The notes beneath the pieces are model-generated. The model saw only the letters and a list, made by a program, of their open reading frames with translations. It ran no database searches and was not told the origin of the DNA. Both the position numbers and the translations under genes were made by a program. Shown piece by piece: positions 54,450-63,940 of a DNA stretch of 64,000 bases (the first letter of the stretch is position 1; each line of letters opens with the position of its first letter). Source of the DNA: Lachnospiraceae bacterium 10-1 (GTDB taxonomy: Bacteria; Bacillota; Clostridia; Lachnospirales; Lachnospiraceae); contig KE159819.1 of NCBI GenBank assembly GCA_000403495.2, positions 174,492-238,491 on the forward strand. Reading direction: 5' to 3'.

Positions 54450-54606
54450 CAGGTATTTGGAATCTTTAAAAAATACGCCGGAACCGATATTGCTTAGCCA
54501 GATGCCGCTGAAAATGAACTTAAAGAAAGTGGCTGATTATGCAAAAGAAAAAGGTGTGAGGATATCAAGCCTTAGCAAAGAGGAATTAAAACAATTCCTT
54601 GTATGA
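54424..54606 (+). CDS. Small partner protein overlapping the GNAT-like gene
   Basis: 60 residues from ATG 54,424 (frame open from 54,418), with GGAGG eight to twelve bases upstream. Sequence NRYLESLKNTPEPILLSQMP then a helical end (VADYAKEKGVRISSLSKEEL). The 26-base overlap with the preceding gene points to coupled translation. Size and helical nature suit an antitoxin or a binding partner. No family recognised. Confidence 0.6.
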   Translation: MNGQMMNYNRYLESLKNTPEPILLSQMPLKMNLKKVADYAKEKGVRISSLSKEELKQFLV

Positions 54607-54613
54607 GAAAGAT

Positions 54614-54660
54614 AAAAAAGTTACTTATAACGCAAAAATGAGCGATAAGTAACTTTTTTT
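54614..54660 (+). terminator. Strong rho-independent terminator
   Basis: AAAAAAGTTACTTAT (from 54614) pairs with ATAAGTAAC (54645-54653) followed by seven T's. The A-run on the other side allows function in both directions. It ends the GNAT-like pair. Confidence 0.9.
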
Positions 54661-54709
54661 GCGTTATTTGAAAGATGAATTTTCACAATATAGAAAGGCT
54701 GAATACTGT

Positions 54710-57328
54710 ATGGAAGAATGGCAAAAGATACGAAAGAGATATTTCTTATTAGAAGTAGCAGGAATAGTTTTAATCTCAGTTTGCTTTTTAGTGGGAATCT
54801 GGTCAGATTGGAGTGTTCTTGCGAGAAAGAATGCATTAATTATAATTGAAAACATAGAATCATTTTCTTTGACTATATTGCAAATACAAGCCACGGTAGG
54901 TACTCTGATTATAGCCATAATTGCGTTAATAACCGGAAATATTTCTGATTCTCATATGGGAGTATCGGTGAGTGATTTTTATTTGAATATCAAACCGTGG
55001 AAGCTAAAACAAAAGATTTTGATTTTTTTATCATTAGGGTTATGCCTGGCAGGAGTGATTTGCCATTCTTTAAAATTATATAATGCTGTATTTTACTTAT
55101 TTGTTGCGACATTAATGGTGGTAACGATTTCCGTAATAGAAATATATTCTGCTTTTAGGGGAAAAAACATAGGAAACTTTGAAATAGAAGCATACATTAA
55201 TTACATATTAAAAAGTAACGCTGAGTTCAGTAAGAAAGAAAATATTTATCAAAATTTTGTTTCAGATTGGAAAGTGATTATTGATTCGCAAGACAAGCAA
55301 AGTTATGAAAAATATCTTGGCATTTTTAAAGAGTGTATGTTTGCGCTATTAAGCTATGGAACTGCGCAGAGTGAGGATTCTATTCAACAGCAATGTTATA
55401 GCATAGCATATTCCTTTTTGGGAGCAGAAAAAAAGATAACAAGAGAAAGGGGGATTGAATTTATTCAGAAAGTGTACGATGTGCTATGGGAAACCATATA
55501 CAAAGATAAATTAAAGGAGACCAGTATCTTGGCTAACAATAAATATGGTTTCTATCTTTTTTCAGAAATCTGTGGTGAGATGGTACGGAGTATGGAGGAT
55601 ATCAATGCGGAAAGTATAGAGAAAAAGATTAGATTTAGCAATTTGTCAGATTCAATACAAAGAATTGCTATTTGGTCAAGATATGATGTTGATGAAAGTA
55701 ACAGTAGCGAGGAGGAACTGGAGAAATCCAGAAGAAGCAGGGTGGGTTATGATAATGAAATAAGTCAATTAAACTATTTAGCAAGATATTGGGGTGGTTA
55801 TTTAGCAAGGCAGGGCGTTAAGGGCAATATTGTAAACAAAAAGATTTGGGCAAATGAATTAAAGGGGTGGAGTATCTTTTCAGCATATAATATACCGAAA
55901 GAAAGATGTGAAGATTTTTTAAAAGCAAAAGCAGAGGTGTATTTTAATTATTGTTACGGAATGTTGATGAACGGACAGGAGAACATTGTTAAGCAGGGAT
56001 TGTACTTTGCAGGAATAAGGAATAATGTTAAATTGGATAATAAATATCAGGCTTTATTTTATTTGTCCGTCCATTGCTATCTATATTATTTAGCTGAGAG
56101 AGAAAGTAGCGATTGTGTTCCTGAAAATGTCCGACAAGGGGCAAAAGGTATATTAAATGATGAAAACGTGAAAAATATATTTGAAGGTTTTCTTGATATG
56201 TTGGCCGAAAATTCTGAATGGCTGGATTTGGATATTCCCAAACAACTCCATGAGATGCTGGACAGGTATGAACTATTTCCAGTGTATGAAAACGTAAAAA
56301 CCATGATAATAGAATATGTGGTTTCGGATTTCTACATATTTCTTATCCTTTTTATGTCACAACAGTATTTTTTACCAGAATTGCTTGATAAGAATATAGA
56401 TGATATGATGGCATTCAGGTATGTAGCAGATGAAAATGAAAACAAGACAAAGGAAATTTTCAAATTTTTGTTTAAAATAATTTTTGCAGGGAATAAATCC
56501 GACGAAAGAATAGATGTTGAAGTTGGTTTGATGTATGATAATCTGGAAAAGATTGTTAAGAAAAAACAAAAAGAAAGATATATTGGATTAGCAATAGAGG
56601 AACAGAAAGATTATGAAGCAAATATCAATGAAAAAGAAATATGTGAAAAAATCAAAGCTGCGACTATAAAGAAAATCAAAGAGAAATTTTCGACTATTCT
56701 AATAGAAGAGGATAAACGAAATGGGATAGTAAAGATTGATTTGTTAAACATGGAAGATTATACAAAATCATTACGAAATAAAAAATTGGATGGATATTAT
56801 TCGCACATAGATGGGATGTTCTTATTTGGGATAGAGAGAATATTATATCAGCGAAATGCTGTTGAACTAAAAAGAAGATTTGATGATTTTTCGGAAGATA
56901 AAGAATTTATGGACTATTTATCTATAAATAATTTGCATTTACTTCTTGGCTCCCAGTTTATCTTAAAAAACAGAGACTATAGAATTAGTGATGAGTACAA
57001 AAAGTTTTTGGAAGATTACGAAACAATATATACAACGGTTGTAAATGAAGGGATAGCATTGAAAAAAGATTCACTAAAAGTATGTTTGCATGAGGTTAAT
57101 GTTTCTATCCATTCTCCCAGCATAGCAGAATCAGAAGCAGAATATGATAAGGAAACAGGGAAATATATTTATTCAATTATAAATGGACTTCCAATAGATT
57201 TTGAGAAAGATGAACTTAGAGAATTCCTTTATAATAATCGGAAAGTGATAAATATTACAGCAAAGATATCTATACAGGTAAATGAGAAGCCATGTGGTAC
57301 TATTTTTACAGGGAGAAATAGGATATAA
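54710..57328 (+). CDS. Large membrane protein of unknown function at the right end of the element
   Basis: 872 residues from ATG 54,710 (AAAGG upstream; the frame also runs back into the terminator, which is unlikely to be translated). Four TM segments in the first 170 residues: one near 15-35, one ~60-80 (LQIQATVGTLIIAIIALITG), and a pair ~105-155 (FLSLGLCLAGVICHS, LFVATLMVVTISVIE). The remaining ~700 residues are soluble, alpha-helical and rich in Lys/Glu, with no nucleotide-binding or nuclease motif noticed. Low GC compared with the conjugation genes. Its place between the recombinases and attR is typical of cargo; a defence or cell-surface role is possible but not shown. Confidence 0.7.
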   Translation: MEEWQKIRKRYFLLEVAGIVLISVCFLVGIWSDWSVLARKNALIIIENIESFSLTILQIQATVGTLIIAIIALITGNISDSHMGVSVSDFYLNIKPWKLKQKILIFLSLGLCLAGVICHSLKLYNAVFYLFVATLMVVTISVIEIYSAFRGKNIGNFEIEAYINYILKSNAEFSKKENIYQNFVSDWKVIIDSQDKQSYEKYLGIFKECMFALLSYGTAQSEDSIQQQCYSIAYSFLGAEKKITRERGIEFIQKVYDVLWETIYKDKLKETSILANNKYGFYLFSEICGEMVRSMEDINAESIEKKIRFSNLSDSIQRIAIWSRYDVDESNSSEEELEKSRRSRVGYDNEISQLNYLARYWGGYLARQGVKGNIVNKKIWANELKGWSIFSAYNIPKERCEDFLKAKAEVYFNYCYGMLMNGQENIVKQGLYFAGIRNNVKLDNKYQALFYLSVHCYLYYLAERESSDCVPENVRQGAKGILNDENVKNIFEGFLDMLAENSEWLDLDIPKQLHEMLDRYELFPVYENVKTMIIEYVVSDFYIFLILFMSQQYFLPELLDKNIDDMMAFRYVADENENKTKEIFKFLFKIIFAGNKSDERIDVEVGLMYDNLEKIVKKKQKERYIGLAIEEQKDYEANINEKEICEKIKAATIKKIKEKFSTILIEEDKRNGIVKIDLLNMEDYTKSLRNKKLDGYYSHIDGMFLFGIERILYQRNAVELKRRFDDFSEDKEFMDYLSINNLHLLLGSQFILKNRDYRISDEYKKFLEDYETIYTTVVNEGIALKKDSLKVCLHEVNVSIHSPSIAESEAEYDKETGKYIYSIINGLPIDFEKDELREFLYNNRKVINITAKISIQVNEKPCGTIFTGRNRI

Positions 57329-57350
57329 ATTTTCCCGAAGTTTTTAAAAT

Positions 57351-57377
57351 TTGTGTCATTACCTTGACACAAGCAGG
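57351..57377. other. attR: right junction with inverted repeat
   Basis: TTGTGTCA (57351-57358) and TGACACAA (57365-57372) form a perfect 8-bp inverted repeat next to the core AGCAGG (57372-57377). GTCATTA (57355-57361) is the mate of TAATGAC at the left end. Sequence to the right is the deacetylase reading frame. Confidence 0.82.
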
Positions 57378-57828
57378 ACACGATCTGGGCAACCACAGTG
57401 AGAACCATAAAAACATGAGTCAGATTTCAGATGAGGAAAAAAAGGAAGAGCTGATGAAGGTACATACCAGGGTGCAGGAACTGACCGGATATGATATGTT
57501 CTTATTTAGACCGCCTTATGGAGATTATGACAATGCAGTGGTAAATGTAGCTAAGGATTGTGGATATTACACGATTCAGTGGGATGTGGATTCTCTGGAC
57601 TGGAAGGACTATGGAGTGGATTCCATTATTAAGACGGTGACACAGCACAAACACCTTGGAAACGGATCAATTATACTTTGCCACAACGGGGCAAAATTTA
57701 CAGCGCAGGCATTGGATACCTTGATTGCAACTTTGAAAAATGAGGGGTATACATTTGTGCCCATATCCGAGTTGATCTATCGGGAGGGGTATCATATGAA
57801 TCATGAGGGAAGGCAGATAAAAAATTGA
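57378..57828 (+). pseudogene. PdaB-like polysaccharide deacetylase, 3' half
   Basis: Continues the gene broken at 12,599. It holds the metal-binding NHSENHKNM (H-x3-H), LFRPPYGDYD, WDVDSLDWKDY and ILCHNG, i.e. most of the NodB catalytic domain. No start codon or RBS of its own precedes the conserved part, although an open frame begins at the TTG 57,364 inside attR. Rejoined with the 5' half the protein is 282 residues, normal for the family. Active enzyme is expected only in cells where the element has excised. Confidence 0.9.
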
Positions 57829-57883
57829 CATAGCTAAAGAGTTCCATTACACTAAATATACAAATGAGAATGGAGACTGTGGG

Positions 57884-59041
57884 ATGAAACAAAAAAGAAC
57901 GCTGGAAAATCTTTTTTTGGGAATATCTGTTTTAAATCTTTTTGTTATGTATGGAATGCTGCTATTGTCAAAAGGGAGTTTTATAGAAAAAATCACTTAT
58001 AGTGAGAGTAATTTTATAGATTTCTGGAGTCATATCGGAAGGCTTTTATACAGCCCTTCTATTTATGCGACGGATGCAGACGCAATATTTCCTCCACTGG
58101 CATATTTGTTTTTAAAACTATTTGCTGAACCGCTGCGCTTTAAGGCGGAAAATGGAAATGAGCTGTGGGAAATATCAAACTCGGGATATGGCATTTTGAT
58201 GGTAGTGATGTATTTTCTGTTGTTTGTCTGGCTTTTAGGGGCAGGCATATATACATATTACAAGACAAATTCTTACATGAAAAAGCAGGTTTTGCTGGGA
58301 ATTTTTTTGTTTTCTTATTCGATTTGGGGATTTGCCTTTGAAAGAGGAAATTTAGTGCTGTATGCAATGGTTTTCTTAATGCTTGGGCTGGCGCTTAAAG
58401 ATTCACCTAACAAGCTGCTACGTGAAGCTGCCTTGATTTTTGTTGCTGTTTCGGCTGGATTTAAGCTTTACCCTGCACTGTTCGGTTTTATATGGATTGC
58501 GGAAAAACGGTATAAGGAAGCCGCAAGACTGGTAATATACGGGCTGCTTGCTTTCTTTGTTCCCTTTCTTTTCGTAGACAGTTTTACAAATTATATTCAT
58601 ACGTTTGTGCAGTATCTGGATAAAGGAATGTATTCCCATGCAAGTATTTGGAGCGCTGTATTTGAGTTGTTTGGAAATAATCAGTATACACAGTTGTTGT
58701 GTAGATTGATTGTTGCAGCGATTATTTTAGGTTCATTATTTTTTATTTTTGTGGATGGAATTAACTGGAAAACAATTACGCTTCTTATGGCGACACAGAC
58801 AGTAATGATTCCCGAACAATATGTTTATACTTATGTATTTATTATGATTCCGTTAATATGCTTTTTAAATGAAGCCGGTAAAAGAAAGATTGATTATGCC
58901 TATGCTGTGCTCTTTTCCACACTGTTTACATTGCCTCCGATTTTTGAAGGCGGCCGGGGGCGGCTTATGGTCTGGATGTGGGGGGGGTTATGGACGGCAG
59001 TGTTGATGGATGAAATTATTTTTCTTGTGAGAAGGAAATAG
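57884..59041 (+). CDS. GT87/DUF2029-type membrane glycosyltransferase
   Basis: 385 residues with about ten TM segments. The pattern FWSHIGRLLYSPSIYATDAD then AIFPPLAYLFLKL and AFERGNLVLYAMVFLMLGLA with GFKLYPALFGF is typical of the DUF2029/GT87 family of polyprenyl-phosphate-sugar-dependent transferases, with an acidic residue in the first outside loop. It starts 55 bases after the deacetylase; the two may act together on a wall polysaccharide. Donor and acceptor cannot be told. Confidence 0.82.
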   Translation: MKQKRTLENLFLGISVLNLFVMYGMLLLSKGSFIEKITYSESNFIDFWSHIGRLLYSPSIYATDADAIFPPLAYLFLKLFAEPLRFKAENGNELWEISNSGYGILMVVMYFLLFVWLLGAGIYTYYKTNSYMKKQVLLGIFLFSYSIWGFAFERGNLVLYAMVFLMLGLALKDSPNKLLREAALIFVAVSAGFKLYPALFGFIWIAEKRYKEAARLVIYGLLAFFVPFLFVDSFTNYIHTFVQYLDKGMYSHASIWSAVFELFGNNQYTQLLCRLIVAAIILGSLFFIFVDGINWKTITLLMATQTVMIPEQYVYTYVFIMIPLICFLNEAGKRKIDYAYAVLFSTLFTLPPIFEGGRGRLMVWMWGGLWTAVLMDEIIFLVRRK

Positions 59042-59137
59042 ACGGAATAAAACCAGATAAAAAATGTCATACTTTTGTGGAAGGCAGATATGGAAGAAAA
59101 AAAAGAAACAAGCTGAAATTCCAGGAAGGTGACTAAT

Positions 59138-59329
59138 ATGAAACAATTCGAATTGGTATATATAATAGACAATCAGGAATTTGAAAAACAGTTGGAAAAA
59201 CTGGCGGAACGCTTCAAATTGATAAATGGGTGGTCTGAAAAGGAAATACTTCAATTTGCGGTAAATGCAATACCACAGACAAAGGTATATTTAGATTTTC
59301 TTGAGGTAAAAGCGGGAGAAATGGATTAG
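59138..59329 (+). CDS. Small protein of unknown function
   Basis: 63 residues from ATG 59,138, GGAAGG eight bases upstream. One amphipathic helix-rich domain (NQEFEKQLEKLAERFKLING then WSEKEILQFAVNA). No signal peptide or TM segment. Good RBS and codon use support a real gene. No family recognised. Confidence 0.6.
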   Translation: MKQFELVYIIDNQEFEKQLEKLAERFKLINGWSEKEILQFAVNAIPQTKVYLDFLEVKAGEMD

Positions 59330-59361
59330 TTTTATTATATAACATTTGTCCTGATAGAAGG

Positions 59362-61512
59362 ATGCAGAGTGAAAAAATAATTCCATTACTAATTATATTT
59401 ATATTTTGTTTAATATGCTGTGGGAAAAAGGCAGAAAATAAAGTTCAGACAGATGCCGCAGCGGGTGAAGAAAATACCCAAGTCATCTGGTACTATCAGG
59501 AGGAAAGGTCTGCCTGTGAAAAGCCAAAACCGGCGGTGGAGCCGGAAGGCGCTTATGGGATATTGCGGGACTTTTATGAGACAGAAAATGAGGATATTTA
59601 TTTTCTTTATCAGGAGGATTTGACACCGGAGCAGGAGAATAATTATTATAGGGTGAATGGCCCCAGAACGGATGTGGAATATGCAAACCACATTATTCGT
59701 TATGATGGTGCGGAAGCTGCTTTTGAGGAAATAAATCTGGAGATTGACACTGATATTTTTTTATGCAATATACGGGTTTCAGAAGATGGAACAATCCTCC
59801 TGTTTGACTGGAACAGGGCTTATGTGTATTTTTCAGGGGAAGAACATTGTAAGGTAGATTTTCCATCTGATCCAAGAGGAGGGATTATTTTTCAGGATGA
59901 CACCCACCTGATCTGTCAGCCGGTGATGAATTCTGCCTATATGGTTTTTGATTTGCGGACAGGAGAAAAGACAGAAGATTATATTAGCAGGGAATTCCTT
60001 CTGGAAGGAACAACCAATGGCGGAAGCTTTCTTGTCAGGGATCAGGAAACAGAGCTTCTCGCGACGGGAAATGGAATTTATGAAAAAGAAGGGGAAGAGT
60101 GGACTTTGAAGGTTTCCTCTGAGCGAACGAGTATGACGCTTGGCGGCTTCTGGCCGGATGGTTTGTGGAAGGAAGGGGAAGAATATTTTCTTACTGCCAG
60201 TGATATTTTGTATCATTATTGCCTGGCAGAAATAAATCCGGATGATATGGTTGAACTTAAGCTTTTTTCTGTGGCGGAGAGCAGCTTCTTAAAAAATGCG
60301 GTGCTTGTGTATCAGACGACCAATCCCAATGTAAATATTACATATGAATTTGCAGGAAGTAAGGCTCCTGCAAACAATCAGGAAATGAATACCCTGTTAA
60401 AGCGTGTGAATACAGAAATAGTATCCGGCCAGGCGGCAGATGTTTACGTGTTTGATAAACTGCCCTGGGAGGGCTATGCAAGGCAGGGAATGCTACTGGA
60501 CATTGATGAGACAGTGGAAACCTTGCTGGATTCCGGGGAATATTTTGACGGAGTGCTGAAAGGGTATCAGAAAGAAGAAGGAACCTTTGTCATGCCATTG
60601 TTTTTTGAGGCGGACTGTATTGTATGCCGGAAGGAGGCTGCACCCTATGCAGAGAGCCTTTCCGGTCTGGCAAAATACCTTGAGGAGCATCCGGATGAGG
60701 CTGGTCTTGTTCCTTATAATTACAGGGGAAATATAAAAGATTTCTTTCTGCCTATGCTGTACCATTTTTACGGAAACGAGCTTTATGAGAATGGAAAGGT
60801 GACAAAAGAAAGGCTGGAAGCATTTCTTGAGGAAGCAAAGCTTCTCTATGAGCGCCTGATGAGTGATGAAGCAACAGAAGTGCCTCCTCGGCTGCTGGAT
60901 TATAAAAATTGTGATCTTATGGAGGAGGAATTATGGCAATTGCTGGGATGTGGAAAAGGAAATGTATCATTGGCTGTTTTAGGAAGGCTTGGAGTATGGT
61001 TATATCCACAGATTTCCCATTATGAGGGCTTTGAAATTATTCCTACCGGACAGTTCCATTCCGGCATGCTGATCGGGGTGCACAGCCAAACTGAATATTC
61101 CAGGGAGGCTTGTGATTTCGTCCGGTTTTTGGCCTCCTATGCCGGCATTTATAGTGAGAATAGCAGTGTAATTCCTGGGATACCAGTGACCAGACAGACA
61201 ATAGATGCATGGACCATGTTCTATGAAGAAACATGTAGAGAATCCTGGGGATATGATCAGGGATTTTACTACAACGCTACATATGGGGAAAGTTACCCTC
61301 TTTATTTTCCGGTAAAAGAGGACAGCGTGTGGCTTAAAGAACTTTTAGATAAAGCATCCCTTCCAAGAGGTTATGCAAGCTCTCTGACAGATTCGGTTTA
61401 TGCCATTTTGGTGCAGGGAATTGATGGATATTTTGAAGGGGAGAAATCGCTGGAAACGATAGTAGATGAACTGTACAGTAAAATTAGTATTAAGCAGAGT
61501 GAGGAAGAATAA
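59362..61512 (+). CDS. Extracellular solute-binding lipoprotein (family 1 type) with N-terminal extension
   Basis: 716 residues. Signal peptide and lipobox IFCLICCGKK. Residues ~40-310 look like a beta-propeller-type or repeated beta domain (short W/D-rich strands). Residues ~315-700 resemble ABC sugar-binding proteins (LKRVNTEIVSGQAADVYVFD, GVLKGYQKEEGTFVMPLFFE, ACDFVRFLASY). Sugar-binding lipoproteins are normally ~430 residues, so the first half is an addition seen in some Lachnospiraceae proteins. No permease or ATPase gene is adjacent, so it may be sensory. A bidirectional terminator follows. Confidence 0.75.
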   Translation: MQSEKIIPLLIIFIFCLICCGKKAENKVQTDAAAGEENTQVIWYYQEERSACEKPKPAVEPEGAYGILRDFYETENEDIYFLYQEDLTPEQENNYYRVNGPRTDVEYANHIIRYDGAEAAFEEINLEIDTDIFLCNIRVSEDGTILLFDWNRAYVYFSGEEHCKVDFPSDPRGGIIFQDDTHLICQPVMNSAYMVFDLRTGEKTEDYISREFLLEGTTNGGSFLVRDQETELLATGNGIYEKEGEEWTLKVSSERTSMTLGGFWPDGLWKEGEEYFLTASDILYHYCLAEINPDDMVELKLFSVAESSFLKNAVLVYQTTNPNVNITYEFAGSKAPANNQEMNTLLKRVNTEIVSGQAADVYVFDKLPWEGYARQGMLLDIDETVETLLDSGEYFDGVLKGYQKEEGTFVMPLFFEADCIVCRKEAAPYAESLSGLAKYLEEHPDEAGLVPYNYRGNIKDFFLPMLYHFYGNELYENGKVTKERLEAFLEEAKLLYERLMSDEATEVPPRLLDYKNCDLMEEELWQLLGCGKGNVSLAVLGRLGVWLYPQISHYEGFEIIPTGQFHSGMLIGVHSQTEYSREACDFVRFLASYAGIYSENSSVIPGIPVTRQTIDAWTMFYEETCRESWGYDQGFYYNATYGESYPLYFPVKEDSVWLKELLDKASLPRGYASSLTDSVYAILVQGIDGYFEGEKSLETIVDELYSKISIKQSEEE

Positions 61513-61564
61513 CATTAAAAGTACCGCGCTTACTGCTTCAATGCTAAAAATATTTTTTAAAAAT

Positions 61565-61610
61565 AAAAAACTGCCGCCCTGTGTTTTTACCATCAGGGCG
61601 GCAGTTTTTT
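61565..61610. terminator. Bidirectional rho-independent terminator
   Basis: CTGCCGCCCTG (61571-61581) pairs perfectly with CAGGGCGGCAG (61594-61604), flanked by six A's and six T's. It serves both the lipoprotein gene and the convergent chemoreceptor gene. Confidence 0.95.
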
Positions 61611-61621
61611 CATTCGGAATA

Positions 61622-63691
61622 CTAGACCTTAAAAGCATCAATTTCAGATTTTAATTCATCCATATTTTCCCCAAGCATGTCTGCTGTTGTATTTAAATTT
61701 TTTACGCTTGCAAGGAGCTGTTCTGCAATTACATTAACAGTTTCAGCTCTGTTTGATGTATCAGCTATAATATCCGATATATTTATAACAGCCTGCAGGG
61801 TATCGCTGCGTTCTTCATCTGCTTTTCCGATGCTTTTTACGATTTCCTTAAGGCCTTCTACAAGCTGCCCCAGCTTTTGGTTCATGGAACCAAATACGCT
61901 CACAACATTTTCAACTGCTTTACCCTGCTGGGCAACCATACTTCGGGCCTGTTCTGCCTTCTCTGCGCTGTTAACAGTCTGCATCATAATGTGAGATACA
62001 TTGTTGCTGATCTCACCAGCGGCTTTTGCGGAATCGTCTGCCAGCTTTCTGATTTCTTCTGCCACAACTGCGAAGCCTCTGCCGGCGGCACCGGCTCTTG
62101 CTGCTTCAATAGACGCATTCAGGGAAAGAAGGTTGGTCTGTACGGAAATGGAAGTAATAGTTTCAACAAAAGTATTGATAATTTCTGATTCTTTTTTAAG
62201 ATTTCCTATACTTTCCCCCACTCTGGAAGTAATTTCAGTGGTTTCTTCGGCACGTTTTCCCAACATACTTACGATTTCCATTCCCTTATGAATCATTCCC
62301 TCGGTTTCATTTACCAAAAGTTCTACCTTTTCAACTACTTTTCCAACTTCCTGTATTTCGTCAGAGAGTATATTGGTGCGGGTTACGCATTCCTGGGCAT
62401 GCTCTGACTGTCTGCTTATGCCATCATTGATTTCGCTGATTGCCTGAGTAATTTTATTGGAATAGTCGGTGATGGTATCAGATACTTTTTCCACATCATC
62501 GGAGGATTTTTCCAGTTCGCCAGTTGATTTGCGCACTTTTTTAACCAGTTTTTTCGTGTTGGCTACCATATTTGCTGCCGAACCTGCAAGACTTCTGAAC
62601 TCATCATGCCCCTTTGCCTGGATATCGACGGTCAGATCTCCCTTTGATACTTCCCCAAGCTTACCGGAAATCCGCTTCATATTATTTTGAATGCCTGCCA
62701 CGATGGTAATGCCCACAATCATGGCGATGATGCCGGCAAGAATTGTAAGCTGCATGGTCAGCGTACGTATTTCAATTGCCTGATTGGTAACAACACTCAT
62801 GGGAACCAGTCCGCATATGGTGGCATTAATCTCACTGCTTCTGCTGTAGATGAAAAGATATTTTTCACCGTGGAAATCTACTTCCAAGGCGCCTGTGGGA
62901 TTTTCAGGATCAATAGATTGAAAAAACTCCTGCTCAAAAAAGACAATTTCATTATCAGAAAATGTGCTTTCTTCATCAACTGAGGTTTGGGAAATGATTT
63001 CTCTGCCATTTTCGGTGACAAATCCTGTTATGCTTCCTTCTCCTAAGTCAATTCCACTGATAAAATCTTCAATGGCAGAACGACTGATATCTATTACAAT
63101 GCAGCCATCATTATATTTAGTTAATCTTTCGTAAGACAATATGTATGTTGAAAAATCTGTTTCTAAAACAGCATCCAGGGCAGGGTGTGAATCAACCCAT
63201 TTTAAAATATCCCGTTGGGAAGAAGCTGTTTCCTGCATATGTTCATTTAAAATTCCTTTTTCATTCTGCTTTGATCCGGTGGTAAGGATCGTAAGATTTT
63301 CATTTGGAATGATGTGAATATTGCTGATAAAGGAATTTGCCGAAAGAGAAGTGAGCAAATCCAGATTAATAGTTTCAAGTGCCAGCATTTTTCCTACCGG
63401 ATCATTTTCCAAGGCACCCCCTACATAATTTGAGACATTTGTGGCAAAGGCATATCTGGTGCCTTCGCTTTCTATAAACATGCAGCTCATTTCTACATAG
63501 TCTCTGGCCATGCTGATTGTCTGAATCGTACTTTCCTGAAACTTTTCACGCATTCCTGCTGCAGCCTTCTGATAAGCAGAAATACCGACAATTATCATAA
63601 AAATGATAGGAACAAGAAAACAGAGCACGACCTTATTGCGAATGCCAAGTAACATAAAAGCTGGTTTATTTTTTGTTTTTTCACGGTTCAT
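61622..63691 (-). CDS. Methyl-accepting chemotaxis protein
   Basis: 689 residues. TM1 ~18-38, an outer Cache-type sensor domain (~40-300), TM2 ~312-335, HAMP (~335-390) and the cytoplasmic signalling domain with [20 protein letters not shown] then [14 protein letters not shown], the conserved CheA/CheW-binding hairpin. The start codon lies 11 bases after AGGGTA. The ligand is not predictable. An orphan chemoreceptor: no che or flagellar genes appear in the window. Confidence 0.95.
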   Translation of the reverse strand: MNREKTKNKPAFMLLGIRNKVVLCFLVPIIFMIIVGISAYQKAAAGMREKFQESTIQTISMARDYVEMSCMFIESEGTRYAFATNVSNYVGGALENDPVGKMLALETINLDLLTSLSANSFISNIHIIPNENLTILTTGSKQNEKGILNEHMQETASSQRDILKWVDSHPALDAVLETDFSTYILSYERLTKYNDGCIVIDISRSAIEDFISGIDLGEGSITGFVTENGREIISQTSVDEESTFSDNEIVFFEQEFFQSIDPENPTGALEVDFHGEKYLFIYSRSSEINATICGLVPMSVVTNQAIEIRTLTMQLTILAGIIAMIVGITIVAGIQNNMKRISGKLGEVSKGDLTVDIQAKGHDEFRSLAGSAANMVANTKKLVKKVRKSTGELEKSSDDVEKVSDTITDYSNKITQAISEINDGISRQSEHAQECVTRTNILSDEIQEVGKVVEKVELLVNETEGMIHKGMEIVSMLGKRAEETTEITSRVGESIGNLKKESEIINTFVETITSISVQTNLLSLNASIEAARAGAAGRGFAVVAEEIRKLADDSAKAAGEISNNVSHIMMQTVNSAEKAEQARSMVAQQGKAVENVVSVFGSMNQKLGQLVEGLKEIVKSIGKADEERSDTLQAVINISDIIADTSNRAETVNVIAEQLLASVKNLNTTADMLGENMDELKSEIDAFKV

Positions 63692-63940
63692 CCTATACCC
63701 TCCATGCAGCCACCTGTAACGGCTTTATTATACAACATTTTCATATATTTTTATATGTGTGAAGGGGACATCAGTTCAGGATGATTGTTCTTTCAGAATT
63801 TAGGTGATTTGCAAAACTAAATTCCACCTCTTCTTCTTTTGACCATGGAAGTTATCCTTACAAAGGATAGGGTGGATTTTAATCTTACATTTTTTAGTGT
63901 ATCATCCTCTTGTGCTGCTGATATGAGGGAGGATACTACT

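Larger units (their letters stand above)
12594..57377. mobile_element. Integrative conjugative-type element (about 44.8 kb) in a deacetylase gene
   Basis: Bounded by AGCAGG at 12594-12599 and 57372-57377. Removing 12,600-57,377 restores the deacetylase frame. The interior has serine recombinases, ParM/ParR, T4SS genes (pilin-like, VirB6-like, PrgI, VirB4, NlpC/P60), an ArdC-like gene, SpoVG and cargo. VirD4 is a stub and no relaxase gene was recognised, so it is probably a decayed ICE, possibly still excisable. Confidence 0.9.
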
